Positions 1-8,906 of a DNA stretch of 64,000 nucleotides are shown here, in pieces. The translations under genes and the position numbers were made by a program. The notes beneath the pieces were generated by a model that saw only the letters and a list, made by a program, of their open reading frames with translations, did no database searches and was not told the origin of the DNA. Origin of the DNA: Candidatus Pacearchaeota archaeon (lineage in GTDB: Archaea > Nanobdellota > Nanobdellia > UBA10117 > JAFCGI01); assembly GCA_017608235.1 (NCBI GenBank), contig JAFCGI010000001.1, positions 65,423 to 129,422 on the forward strand. The letters are read 5' to 3'. How positions within the stretch are numbered: position 1 is the first letter of the stretch; each line of letters begins with the position of its first letter.

Positions 1-2
1 CC

Positions 3-326
3 AAAATTGGAAATAATACTATTATTAATACATCTGCAATAGTTGAACACGAGTGTGTGGTGGGTGATCATGCCCATGTTGCACCAGGCACAAATATTGC
101 AGGCAGAGTAACTATTGATAGTGGAGCTTTTGTAGGTATAGGTTCTACAGTTATTCAAGGTATTAAAATAGGTAAATATTCTGTTGTAGGAGCGGGATCT
201 ATAGTTATTAATGATATTCCGTCTGAGGTTGTTGCCGTAGGTACGCCTTGCAAAATTATCAAAAAAATTAATGAAAATATTTGGTTTGGTGAGCAGCAAG
301 CACATGAAATTAAAGAGGATACATAA
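3..326 (+). CDS. NeuD/PglD-like sugar O-acyltransferase, 5' truncated
   Basis: The reading frame is open from the left edge, so the N-terminal part lies outside the window. What remains is a left-handed beta-helix of hexapeptide repeats (GTNIAG, GAFVGI, KIGKYS, VVGAGS) ending in the VGTPCKIIKK capping segment typical of NeuD/PglD acyltransferases. A VEHECVVGDHAHVAPG stretch supplies the His thought to act as catalytic base in that family. A GTG at 57 is an internal codon, not the start. The stop lies two bases before the next gene, so the two are probably co-transcribed. Expected role: acetyl-CoA-dependent acylation of an amino or nonulosonic sugar for surface glycan. The sugar cannot be named from this fragment. 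Confidence 0.8.
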   Translation, partial: KIGNNTIINTSAIVEHECVVGDHAHVAPGTNIAGRVTIDSGAFVGIGSTVIQGIKIGKYSVVGAGSIVINDIPSEVVAVGTPCKIIKKINENIWFGEQQAHEIKEDT

Positions 327-328
327 AA

Positions 329-1165
329 ATGATATATATTTCTACGTGTTGTTTGAGAGATAATCGAGATATACTTAGAGTTTTGCAAGTATATGAGGAA
401 GCGGGCATTAAAAATGTAGAATTAGGATCTGTGCATACTTATTTTCCAAATTTGGATATTCTTTTAGATTTTAATTTTAATTATTTAATTCATAATTATT
501 TTCCGCCTAGTAAGGAAAGTTTTAATTTTAATCTTGCATCAAAAAATCAAGATATAAAGATTAAAAGTATAAATTTAGCTAAAAGAGCAATTGACTTATG
601 TAAAAAAATAAGATCTCCTTTGTATTCCTTTCATGCAGGATTTAGATTAGATCCTTTGCGATTGGGAGAAAAATTTGTAGGAAATATTATACCTTATGAT
701 GAGGCTATTAGCATATTCGAAGAAAGTTTACGGATAATATGTAATTATGCAAAAGCTGTGAATATTAAATTAGCTATCGAGCCAAATGTTGTATCCGCCT
801 TTAATGTGATTGATGAAACTGATAGTATACTTTTATTAACAAGAGAAGAGGAAATATCTAGCTTTTTAAGTAAGTTAGCTTATGATAATTTAGGCCTTTT
901 ATTAGATATAGGACATACGCAGGTTTCTGCTAATTTTCTTAAGTTTGATAAGGATATTTTTTTTGATGGATTATTATCTAGAGCATTTGTTATACATATA
1001 CATGATAATAACAGCGTAGATGATCAGCACTTGGCTTTAAATAAGAGTTCATGGGGATTGTATAAGGTTAGATATTGTAAGAATATACCTATTATTTTAG
1101 AGAGTCAGAATTTATCCATCCAACAAATTTTTAAAAATATAGATTTAATAGAAAATAATATGTAG
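329..1165 (+). CDS. Sugar phosphate isomerase/epimerase-like TIM-barrel protein
   Basis: A 278-residue protein of the xylose-isomerase-like TIM-barrel superfamily (AP endonuclease 2 fold). Metal-site motifs are visible in order: SFHAGF near residue 100, the Glu of AIEPN near 153, LLDIGHTQVS near 190 (Asp and His), and VIHIHDNN with a following DQH near 225-235. The complete set suggests an active divalent-metal enzyme, although the C-terminal part is short for the family. The ATG start follows the upstream acyltransferase by two bases. The stop abuts the stop of the convergent gene at 1166 with no spacer. Substrate unknown; the position next to a NeuD-like gene suggests sugar-nucleotide or nonulosonate metabolism. 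Confidence 0.75.
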   Translation: MIYISTCCLRDNRDILRVLQVYEEAGIKNVELGSVHTYFPNLDILLDFNFNYLIHNYFPPSKESFNFNLASKNQDIKIKSINLAKRAIDLCKKIRSPLYSFHAGFRLDPLRLGEKFVGNIIPYDEAISIFEESLRIICNYAKAVNIKLAIEPNVVSAFNVIDETDSILLLTREEEISSFLSKLAYDNLGLLLDIGHTQVSANFLKFDKDIFFDGLLSRAFVIHIHDNNSVDDQHLALNKSSWGLYKVRYCKNIPIILESQNLSIQQIFKNIDLIENNM

Positions 1166-2740
1166 CTATTTCATGCTTTTTTTTATTAATTTAATGATTT
1201 TTTTTGTTGGACCAGCCAAGTTATTGCTATTTGGACTTAATTTATAAGATCTCTTTTTATTATTTATTATTTTTTTAAATTCATGTTCTAGTTTTTTTTT
1301 ATTATATACAGAAGGTATTCCTAATTTCTCATAATTTCTAATGATTTTTTTATTGATAGGAGATTTATTTTTTTGTTTGTTATATATTATGGCTGGCGTA
1401 CTAATCATTAGGGCTTCTAAACAAGTAGTTGACCATCCAGTGAACATTATTTCAGCATGTTTTAATAATGAATAAAAATCAATATTACTATCATCAATTA
1501 TTTTAATATTTTTAATGCTGCCATATTTTTTCTTTTCTTCCTTAGGATGTATTTTTAATATTATTTTTATTTTGAAAGACTTTGCGATATCTACAATATC
1601 TATTATATTTTTTATAGACCATATTGGCTGTGTACAAATAACTATATATTTTTCATTTGTATGCATATTTAAGTGTTTTTTAACTTCTTTTTTTGATTTG
1701 AGATGAGAAATATTATCCCATTGAGGGTTCCCATAAACACATATTTTTTTATTTTTATTAATAGAATTTATTAATTCTTTTTGTTTTTTATCCCAAACAA
1801 CAATATTATCTGGAATTAAGAAGTTTCCTAAATCATAATAAGAATTGAAATCTGAAGTTAATAGTACAGGGATAATACTTATTGTTTTAATGTTTTTATT
1901 TTTGGCTGCATAAAAAAAACTATTTTCGATAAATCTTCTAATTTTTCCACCAATGAGAACTTTTATTTTATATCTTGAATAAATTTTATTTGCTATTTTT
2001 ATGTAAGCAATGTTTTGTGGAAGATATCTAGTGAATACTTTTTTTATTGAGGGTGAACTATATTTTAAGATATTTTTGTTATCATAGTAAAATATTTTTT
2101 TAATTTTTCTAATATTTTTTTTATAGAAATTTTCGAATTTATCTATATCTTCTAAAAGTTCTTTTTTTAATTCTGAATTTAGTAAGTTTTCTATAAATAA
2201 TATATTACAAAATTTATATTTATGTAATTTATTTAGAAAACCCCATGATTTTGATTTTAATGGCAATATTACAATGAATTCTTTTTTTTGTTTATTTAAT
2301 TCGTCAAATATATTAAAGAAAGTCTTGAAATAAGAAGGATCTGTACAAATAAAACCCATGTCTATTTTTTTTGGTTTGCAGATTTTATTTTTGATGTTAC
2401 AATCTATTAAGTTAATTTCATAATTATCTCTTTTTTCTTTAAAATTAAGTATCACATAATAATATATTGTTCGCATTAGAAATAAATAAAGGAATATTTT
2501 TTTTTTAAACTCATTTTTTTCTAAACTTAATACCTTTATGATATTACTTATATTAATATCGTATCCTAGTAATCGATATTTAATTATATCAATTAGATCT
2601 ATATTATTATATTTTAGATTTAATTTATTTTTTAAATCCTGTATTATTTTTTCACAATTTGAGATTATTTCTTGTTTATTTTGTTTTAAGACTTTATCTT
2701 CATCTAAAAAATATGATTTTAAATTATTAATAATTGTCAT
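1166..2740 (-). CDS. GT-B-like surface carbohydrate transferase (CDP-glycerol/capsule type)
   Basis: About 524 residues from the ATG at 2740; a TTG four codons upstream is also in frame but less likely. The N-terminal half is Lys/Asn-rich and not recognisable. The C-terminal half looks like the second Rossmann domain of CDP-glycerol glycerophosphotransferase or capsule polysaccharide transferases: YGNPQWD, then ICTQPIW, ILKIHPKEE, and a GWSTTCLEA donor-site loop at about residues 435-443. No transmembrane segment is apparent, so it is probably a cytosolic or membrane-associated transferase building surface glycan. It is the last gene of the minus-strand glycan run. Donor and acceptor cannot be inferred. 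Confidence 0.55.
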   Translation of the reverse strand: MTIINNLKSYFLDEDKVLKQNKQEIISNCEKIIQDLKNKLNLKYNNIDLIDIIKYRLLGYDINISNIIKVLSLEKNEFKKKIFLYLFLMRTIYYYVILNFKEKRDNYEINLIDCNIKNKICKPKKIDMGFICTDPSYFKTFFNIFDELNKQKKEFIVILPLKSKSWGFLNKLHKYKFCNILFIENLLNSELKKELLEDIDKFENFYKKNIRKIKKIFYYDNKNILKYSSPSIKKVFTRYLPQNIAYIKIANKIYSRYKIKVLIGGKIRRFIENSFFYAAKNKNIKTISIIPVLLTSDFNSYYDLGNFLIPDNIVVWDKKQKELINSINKNKKICVYGNPQWDNISHLKSKKEVKKHLNMHTNEKYIVICTQPIWSIKNIIDIVDIAKSFKIKIILKIHPKEEKKKYGSIKNIKIIDDSNIDFYSLLKHAEIMFTGWSTTCLEALMISTPAIIYNKQKNKSPINKKIIRNYEKLGIPSVYNKKKLEHEFKKIINNKKRSYKLSPNSNNLAGPTKKIIKLIKKSMK

Positions 2741-2781
2741 TAGCTGAGTCAAGAGAGTAACTTATAAAAAATTACTTATTT

Positions 2782-3414
2782 TTATTTTCTTTCGACAGTT
2801 TCGATATTATGTCTAACTTTAATTATTTTATTGCTAGCATAAAATCCTCTTAAACTTGCATGGGGGTATATGAGATTATTTTTTCCAATAAGTGTGCCAG
2901 GATTTGTTTCAACTGCGCATCCAGTACTAGTTTTGTCTCCAAGGATTGCTCCAAATTTTTTTAATCCTGTGTCAAATATTTTTTCATTAATTTTTATTTT
3001 TACTGGCGACGGATCTATTTTTAGATTTGACAATATTGTACTTGCACCAAGATTAACTCCATCACCAATTATACTATCTCCTATATAGCTAAGATGTGCG
3101 GCATGACTATTATCCATCATAACAGCATTTTTCATTTCAGATCTGACTACACAATTATCACCGATAATCACATTGCCTCTTAAATAAGAACAACTTCTTA
3201 TCTCACAATTTTTGCCAATAAGGCATGGAGGTTTTATAACTGCTCCCTGCTCAATAACTGTTCCTTCTTCAATAACTATGTCATTTGTTCTTTTTTTAAT
3301 AAACTCTGCTATTTTTGGAATTGCTTCCCATATATAATTAATATCTTTGAATAACTCTTTAAATTTCTCATTTGAGAAAAAATATTGCGCTTTTAAAAAT
3401 TCTAAATTTTCCAT
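2782..3414 (-). CDS. GlmU-like left-handed beta-helix acyltransferase without nucleotidyltransferase domain
   Basis: 210 residues. After about 45 N-terminal residues come hexapeptide repeats (VIEEGTVIEQGAVI, LIGKNCEI, VIIGDNCVV). These lead to HAAHLSYIGDSIIGDGVNLG, which matches the acetyltransferase domain of GlmU-type enzymes, including the His of the active site. The large N-terminal uridylyltransferase domain of bifunctional GlmU is absent. The closest architecture is therefore the free-standing archaeal GlmU-like beta-helix protein. Likely role: acetyl-CoA-dependent N-acetylation of an amino-sugar phosphate, or a scaffold. It lies between the GT-B gene and the flippase. Start chosen at the only well-placed ATG. 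Confidence 0.65.
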   Translation of the reverse strand: MENLEFLKAQYFFSNEKFKELFKDINYIWEAIPKIAEFIKKRTNDIVIEEGTVIEQGAVIKPPCLIGKNCEIRSCSYLRGNVIIGDNCVVRSEMKNAVMMDNSHAAHLSYIGDSIIGDGVNLGASTILSNLKIDPSPVKIKINEKIFDTGLKKFGAILGDKTSTGCAVETNPGTLIGKNNLIYPHASLRGFYASNKIIKVRHNIETVERK

Positions 3415-3476
3415 TTTAACTTTTAATTATTTAAAATTATAGTTATTTAAGTTTTTTCTAAAGGTAAAGAATAATA

Positions 3477-4751
3477 TTATCTATTTGATATCTTTTTCGA
3501 AAAATATAAAGATAATCCAAATCCAAGATAATTAGATATTATTAGAGATATTATTGCGCCCATTATCCCAAATAAAGGAATTAATAATGCAAATAATCCT
3601 AATTTTGATAAATCTATATATAAATTTAATTTGAAGATACTTTTTGTCTTTTTTTGAGATATTAAAAATTGATTAAATATATGTGTAGGGATTGTAAATA
3701 AGTATGATAAAAATAATAGTTGCGCATAGATAATTGCAGAGTTATAGTTTAATGGAAATAAAAATCTTATTATATATGGACTTAATAAAATTCCAATCAA
3801 TATTATTGTGATTGAAAATAGTATTATATATATTAATTTACCTCTCAAAAATTTGTATGTAGCACTCTTATCTTTTACTAAGGATAATTTGGGCAATATC
3901 ATCTTTGTTATGGGTTTTATAATTAGTCTAATTTGGCTTGGAAATGCTAATGTAATGGTATATATGGCTAATGTTTTAAATCCAAGTAAATATGCAAGAA
4001 TTATTTTATCTGCATGTGATGTTATAAGAGGAATGAGTGTGATTAAATTAATTTTAAACCCAAATTTGAATAATTCAGGATCTTTTTGACTTTTGATAAT
4101 TTCATTAATAAATTTTTTCTTAATTTTTATATAGAAGAATAGTCCGCTAATTGATGTTGCTGAAATATATGTTAAAATAATAATTAGTATGTCTTTAGTT
4201 AAAATTATTGAACTTATTAAAAATAAATGAATTATAATAAAATGGGATGTGAGGTATTTTGAATATAAATTAAATTTTTGTTTTGCTTGCAAGTAAAAAA
4301 ATCCACTTTGTAAAGAATAAATAAATGGAAAAAATAAAGCTGCTAATAATAAATATATCCAAGAATTTGAAGTATTACCTATATTTAGAATTTTGAAATA
4401 AATACTAAGTATAATTAATGCTATAGATCCCATAATCGACCATTTTATTTTTATTAGTGTAGTGTCTATTAGAGATTTATCATATGATCTAGCTGCAGAT
4501 TGAACTAAAGCAGTATCCATTCCAGGTAATGCAAATATAGCAAGTGTCTCTAAGATTACAATAAAGAATTGGTATTCCCCAAATATACTTTGAGACATGG
4601 TTCTTGTAAATATAATTGTTACTAAGATTGCTAGAATTGATTTTGAAATAAGAGGTATACTAGTAAATATTCCTTGTTTTGTAAATTCTAAAATATTAAT
4701 TCCAAAATGATTATTTAATCTTAAAATGAGATTATTTATTTTTTCTTTCAT
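3477..4751 (-). CDS. Polysaccharide flippase, Wzx/MATE-like (MOP superfamily)
   Basis: 424 residues, almost wholly hydrophobic, with about twelve predicted membrane segments. A conserved-looking N-terminal signature (GIFTSIPLISKSILAIL, then FTRTMSQSIFGEYQF) is typical of Wzx/RfbX polysaccharide transporters. An acidic turn GMDTALVQSAAR follows near residue 80. Members of the family move undecaprenol- or dolichol-linked oligosaccharides across the membrane; archaeal AglR belongs here. Its ATG overlaps the stop of the preceding glycosyltransferase by four bases (ATGA), indicating translational coupling. Placement in the glycan operon supports translocation of the finished lipid-linked oligosaccharide. 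Confidence 0.8.
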   Translation of the reverse strand: MKEKINNLILRLNNHFGINILEFTKQGIFTSIPLISKSILAILVTIIFTRTMSQSIFGEYQFFIVILETLAIFALPGMDTALVQSAARSYDKSLIDTTLIKIKWSIMGSIALIILSIYFKILNIGNTSNSWIYLLLAALFFPFIYSLQSGFFYLQAKQKFNLYSKYLTSHFIIIHLFLISSIILTKDILIIILTYISATSISGLFFYIKIKKKFINEIIKSQKDPELFKFGFKINLITLIPLITSHADKIILAYLLGFKTLAIYTITLAFPSQIRLIIKPITKMILPKLSLVKDKSATYKFLRGKLIYIILFSITIILIGILLSPYIIRFLFPLNYNSAIIYAQLLFLSYLFTIPTHIFNQFLISQKKTKSIFKLNLYIDLSKLGLFALLIPLFGIMGAIISLIISNYLGFGLSLYFSKKISNR

Positions 4752-6649
4752 ATATTAGTTAATATTTTTTGAATTAGATTAATTACTCTATTGGTTGATT
4801 TGCCATCAATACCATACATATAGTCTTTTAGAAATTTAGTCCTGCCTATTTTTAATTTATCTTTTATTTTTTTATTATATAATGTCATTTCGAGGCCATC
4901 AATTATATTTTTAAATTCATATACCCCATATCCAGCACCATATTCGACAAAAGGTAATGTACATCTTTTAAATAAATCAATAATTAATACAGGTTTATTA
5001 AGATACATAGCTTCTATGGCTACTGTTGAAGATACAGTAATTAATAAATCACATACATATAATAATTCAAATAGATTTATATTATGAATTAATTTTACAT
5101 TTTCAGATTCTATAATCCTTTTTTTTAATTTAGGAATGTTTGCATTTGGATGTGCTTTAAAAATTAGCTGTATTTTATTTTTATTAACATACATACTTAA
5201 AATTTTAAAAATTCTATTTTCATTCTCCAAAAATTTACTAGCATATATTATAATTTTTCTTTTTGGATCTAAATTAAATTTTTTGCATATATCTTTTTTA
5301 TTAAATTTGTTATATTTTGTTAGCTCATCATATCTTGGTTGGCCAGTAATTATAATTTTTTCTTCTGGATAATTGCATTGTTTTAATAGTATTTTTTTTG
5401 CATAATTTCCACTTACACACTTATAATTTGGCAAGGGTCTCCACAAGAAATTATTTTTATCTAATGCACGTTTAGATTTTATATGTCTATGTATACATGT
5501 TATTGGATTGATTAATTCATGTTGCAGCGCAATTATTTTTATCTTTTTATCTTTTTTCGAATTTACTATTAATCCCTTACCATAATAATTATCTTCGTGA
5601 TCTATTAAGAATAGTTTATTTTTATTTTCTTTTAATATGTTTTTAGTAATACCTAATACATCTCCAATGAAATATGATAATGATTCGAAAATTAAATTAA
5701 ATCTATCTTCTATAAAATTATAAATATTTATTCCTTTGTAATTTAATGATTTTTTAAAATTTTTATTTCTTTTTAAGATTTTTAATTTTTCTTTTAAGAA
5801 TTTAGCAACTTTAATGCTATCTGATATAACTTCATAATTATAATATTGGCTAATATGTTCAATATCTTTATAATTTTTAAAATAAGTTTTATTTAAAGAT
5901 TCTACTTTCCATAATCTATCATATTCAATTATTTTATTACTTATTTTTTTATTATCTAAATTTTTACTTATTTCCCCCCAAAAAATATTATTTTTTTTAT
6001 TTCCATATGAAAAACGATCGCTTGATAGCATTATTATTTTTTTATTTATTTTTTTACTTTTAAAATATCTAAGAATAAATCGCAATATCTGTCTTAGAAT
6101 TATATATGTTCTTATTAAAAATAAATTATTTTTTAGTTTTTTACCAATATTTATTTTTTTATTGTATATATTTAGATTTTGAATTTCTATATTTTTATTT
6201 TGGCATATTTTTATTACTAAATTATAAAATAATTTATTATTATTTTTTATTATTACTTTTTTAGGCTTATATTTGCTAATAAAATAATTTATTGCATCTA
6301 TATAATACAGTATTTTACTCGTCGGCGTAAAATAATCTAGTGTCCAAGTTCCCGAATAAATTAAATACTCAATAAAATACCAAAGAGTTTGTTTTTTATA
6401 AACCAACATTTCTTTTATTGATTTTCCATTTATTATTTTTTTATTAGACCAGTTTTGTAACCAATTTAAACCATAGAGATATTTTGTTTCTTTAAGATTT
6501 TTATCAAATTCTTCTAAATAAGTTATGTTAGTTTTTTTTTTACTATTAAATTCTTGAATAATTATGCATAGATTTTTATTTTTCTTAAAAAACTTTTCTA
6601 GATCAGAATAGTCTTTTAAATTATCTATAAATAATATTGTTTTTTTCAT
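4748..6649 (-). CDS. Large GT-B-like surface polysaccharide transferase
   Basis: 633 residues, extremely Lys/Asn/Ile-rich. The first 330 residues are not recognisable. From about residue 370 the protein resembles the capsule-polysaccharide / CDP-glycerol transferase group: IIALQHELINP, YKCVSGNYAKKIL, IITGQPRYDEL, FKAHPNANIP, and a VSSTVAIEA donor loop at about 539-547. It is a distant relative of the gene at 1166-2740, which shares the HP and SSTxxxEA landmarks. It is coupled to the flippase by a 4-base overlap and lies one base after the methyltransferase upstream. Role: a glycosyl- or phosphoglycosyl-transferase in the surface glycan. Specificity unknown. Confidence 0.55.
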   Translation of the reverse strand: MKKTILFIDNLKDYSDLEKFFKKNKNLCIIIQEFNSKKKTNITYLEEFDKNLKETKYLYGLNWLQNWSNKKIINGKSIKEMLVYKKQTLWYFIEYLIYSGTWTLDYFTPTSKILYYIDAINYFISKYKPKKVIIKNNNKLFYNLVIKICQNKNIEIQNLNIYNKKINIGKKLKNNLFLIRTYIILRQILRFILRYFKSKKINKKIIMLSSDRFSYGNKKNNIFWGEISKNLDNKKISNKIIEYDRLWKVESLNKTYFKNYKDIEHISQYYNYEVISDSIKVAKFLKEKLKILKRNKNFKKSLNYKGINIYNFIEDRFNLIFESLSYFIGDVLGITKNILKENKNKLFLIDHEDNYYGKGLIVNSKKDKKIKIIALQHELINPITCIHRHIKSKRALDKNNFLWRPLPNYKCVSGNYAKKILLKQCNYPEEKIIITGQPRYDELTKYNKFNKKDICKKFNLDPKRKIIIYASKFLENENRIFKILSMYVNKNKIQLIFKAHPNANIPKLKKRIIESENVKLIHNINLFELLYVCDLLITVSSTVAIEAMYLNKPVLIIDLFKRCTLPFVEYGAGYGVYEFKNIIDGLEMTLYNKKIKDKLKIGRTKFLKDYMYGIDGKSTNRVINLIQKILTNI

Positions 6650-6650
6650 T

Positions 6651-7397
6651 TTATTTTTTATAAATCATCATTTTGTGATCGGAAAGTAATGTAAATATAC
6701 TAAATTTACTTAGTAATAGATCTATTTTTTTGCATACATTTAAAATTTTTTTTTGTATGTTTTTTTTATTTCTTTTTCCTAAAAAATATTCACTTATCCA
6801 AAATAAATAATAGCCAGAAAACATAGTTCCTCTAATTTTTAGTATTTTAAAACCGATTTTTAGCAAGTATTTTTTTTGTTTATGAAATGTTCTCTCAGCT
6901 TTATAATTTAATTTTTTATTTTTCTTAAATGTAGGTGCAGATTCTATCATAAATAATATTCCTCCTGGTTTAAGAAACTTGTAAATCTTTTTTATAGCGT
7001 TGATCCAATCATTATATCTTGTTAGATGTTGTAAACTAGTTATAGAGATTACTAGATCAAATTCGTTTTTTTTGAAATTAATTTTTTGTGCAGGTTTTCT
7101 TATAAATTTTATTTTAACTTTTCTTTTATTAGCTAATATTTTAGCATTTTTTATACATTCATCACTTATGTCAACTCCAGTAACATTATTTCTTTTTTTT
7201 GCTAATTTTATAGCCCATTTACCATATCCGCAACCCAAATCAAGAATTTTTAAATTTTTAAAGTTAATTTCATTTTTAAAAATATTCCATTTTAAATAAT
7301 CGCTATAGTCATATAAATTTGTATGTATGGTGCCACTCGCTTTTAATCCGTATTTTTTTATTCTATGATTCCAGTATGTTCTTTCATTAATTTCCAT
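6651..7397 (-). CDS. Class I SAM-dependent methyltransferase
   Basis: 248 residues from the ATG at 7397, which sits one base after the stop of the upstream methyltransferase. A TTG five codons upstream would overlap that gene and is less likely. Motif I is ILDLGCGYG near residues 52-59, followed by VTGVDIS (motif II acidic residue), FDLVISITSLQHL (motif IV) and LKPGGILFMIES. These define a Rossmann-fold methyltransferase of the UbiE/Coq5-like group. Together with the neighbouring methyltransferase it is a candidate for O- or N-methylation of a sugar or the glycan end. The acceptor cannot be read from the sequence. Confidence 0.75.
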   Translation of the reverse strand: MEINERTYWNHRIKKYGLKASGTIHTNLYDYSDYLKWNIFKNEINFKNLKILDLGCGYGKWAIKLAKKRNNVTGVDISDECIKNAKILANKRKVKIKFIRKPAQKINFKKNEFDLVISITSLQHLTRYNDWINAIKKIYKFLKPGGILFMIESAPTFKKNKKLNYKAERTFHKQKKYLLKIGFKILKIRGTMFSGYYLFWISEYFLGKRNKKNIQKKILNVCKKIDLLLSKFSIFTLLSDHKMMIYKK

Positions 7398-7398
7398 A

Positions 7399-8118
7399 TT
7401 ATTTTTTTGCAATTACTATTAAGTCTTTTGCTAAACCTCTAAAACTTTTTTTATTTGTTAACCACAGCTCAATAGATAGTAATATTTTTTTTGGAAGAAA
7501 TAATGTATTTAATCTTCCAGGAAAATATGCTAATGGATAGATTTCTATTAATTTGTATTTTGTTTGCTTTAATAGTTTTTTTATATCATAAATGCTCATA
7601 GTGTTAATTACTTTTTGTTTAAATATTTTTTTTCTAATAAAAAATTGAAAACCAATTATGCTAGAACGATTCATATGTATATTAAAAATAAGATACCCAT
7701 TTTCTTTTAATAGATCTCGCAATCTTAATAATATCTCTTTTTTTAACTTATATTCGGCATTTAAAAAAAATCTCCATGCTGTTATCAAATCAAATCTTTT
7801 ATTAATTTTTGTTTTGGATATATTTTTGTTAAGAAATTTTATATTTTTATATTTTTTTTTAGCTATTTTTAACATGTCTCTAGATATATCTACTCCAATA
7901 GTTAATTTAGAATACTTATCTATTATTTTTGTTATTCTTCCAGTACCGCAAGCAAAATCTAAAAAATTACTAATTTTACCATTATAATATTTTTTTATAA
8001 TTTTTTTTATAATTTTTTTTTCGATTTCAAATATAAAATTTTCAAATTTATTATTTAATTTTTTATCATAACTAGTACCAATGTTACATCCAATATGAGA
8101 TTTACTATATGATTTCAT
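7399..8118 (-). CDS. Class I SAM-dependent methyltransferase
   Basis: 239 residues from the ATG at 8118. This start gives a 4-base ATGA overlap with the upstream kinase-like gene and was preferred to an upstream in-frame TTG. Motif I FLDFACGTGRI is near residue 50, then TIGVDISRDML, FDLITAWRFF and LKENGYLIFNIHMNR. The last resembles the product-sheet region of sugar or small-molecule methyltransferases. It is paralogous only in fold to the adjacent methyltransferase; the two are not close in sequence. Likely a glycan-modifying methyltransferase by context. Confidence 0.72.
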   Translation of the reverse strand: MKSYSKSHIGCNIGTSYDKKLNNKFENFIFEIEKKIIKKIIKKYYNGKISNFLDFACGTGRITKIIDKYSKLTIGVDISRDMLKIAKKKYKNIKFLNKNISKTKINKRFDLITAWRFFLNAEYKLKKEILLRLRDLLKENGYLIFNIHMNRSSIIGFQFFIRKKIFKQKVINTMSIYDIKKLLKQTKYKLIEIYPLAYFPGRLNTLFLPKKILLSIELWLTNKKSFRGLAKDLIVIAKK

Positions 8119-8906
8119 AGTTCTTTTAATTCTTTTTCTATTATTTTTTTCCACCAAATTTTAATTAGCAAGTTCTCCTTTTTTAAGGAATATAAGTATT
8201 TTTTTAAATAATATTTTTTTGCATAAGTTAAATATTTATTATTGAGTTTTTGATTTGCATATTTAAAATAATAATTTATAATTGTTTTTTCAAAGTTTAG
8301 TTTAGTATTATAAATTAGTCTATATATTAATGGAGGGTATTTTATAGCATATATTAGATATACTAAATCAAAATAGCAACTGCCCATAATATTGCAAGTT
8401 TTGATAGGAAACATATATTGTGATGGACTGAAATCTATTAAATATATTTTATTTTTTTTAATTAATATGTTAGAATTACATAAATCTGTTAATAATGCTA
8501 CGTTTAATCCATTTATTTTACTATGATAAATTGTCTTAGTATCATTTAATTTTAGATTTTTATGTAAAAACACTAATTCACGTACTAATATTTTTAATAT
8601 TTTTAATATTTTTTTTTTATTTGAAAAAAAGATATTATTATTTATAAGTAAGAATTTTTTTATCTCTGTAGTATTTGGAATATATTCAAAGATAATTTTA
8701 TTTTTATTTATTTTTAATGGTTTTGGAGTATTTACAAATTTATTTTTTTTTAAAATATTATATATTTTTTTACTCTTTTTGAACTCGCTTGTTATTAGAC
8801 TCTTAGGATATTTTGAATAATATTTTTTTATAAAGTAAAATTTATTATTATTTTTAATTATATATGTTTTACTTATTCTTTGTTTTTGACTACTAATTAT
8901 TTTCAT
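8115..8906 (-). CDS. Protein-kinase-fold enzyme, LPS-kinase/APH-like
   Basis: 263 residues. The kinase fold is recognisable by an N-lobe Lys (YFIKKYYSKYP, about residue 27), a catalytic-loop equivalent LLTDLCNSNILI (Asp141, Asn146) and a metal-binding LIDFSPS (Asp158). The usual His before the catalytic loop is replaced (LLTDL rather than HGDL), but the Asp, Asn and second Asp are kept. Small kinases of this type in O-antigen clusters (WaaP/RfaP-, KdkA-like) phosphorylate sugars. It overlaps the methyltransferase by four bases and the upstream aminotransferase by 14, so it is part of the same operon. The phosphate acceptor is unknown; a lipid or sugar is more likely than a protein. Confidence 0.55.
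   Translation of the reverse strand: MKIISSQKQRISKTYIIKNNNKFYFIKKYYSKYPKSLITSEFKKSKKIYNILKKNKFVNTPKPLKINKNKIIFEYIPNTTEIKKFLLINNNIFFSNKKKILKILKILVRELVFLHKNLKLNDTKTIYHSKINGLNVALLTDLCNSNILIKKNKIYLIDFSPSQYMFPIKTCNIMGSCYFDLVYLIYAIKYPPLIYRLIYNTKLNFEKTIINYYFKYANQKLNNKYLTYAKKYYLKKYLYSLKKENLLIKIWWKKIIEKELKEL

Noticed and set aside
7398-7412. TTG start for the methyltransferase at 6651
   Set aside because: The ATG at 7397 sits one base after the previous stop, and the fold is complete from there.
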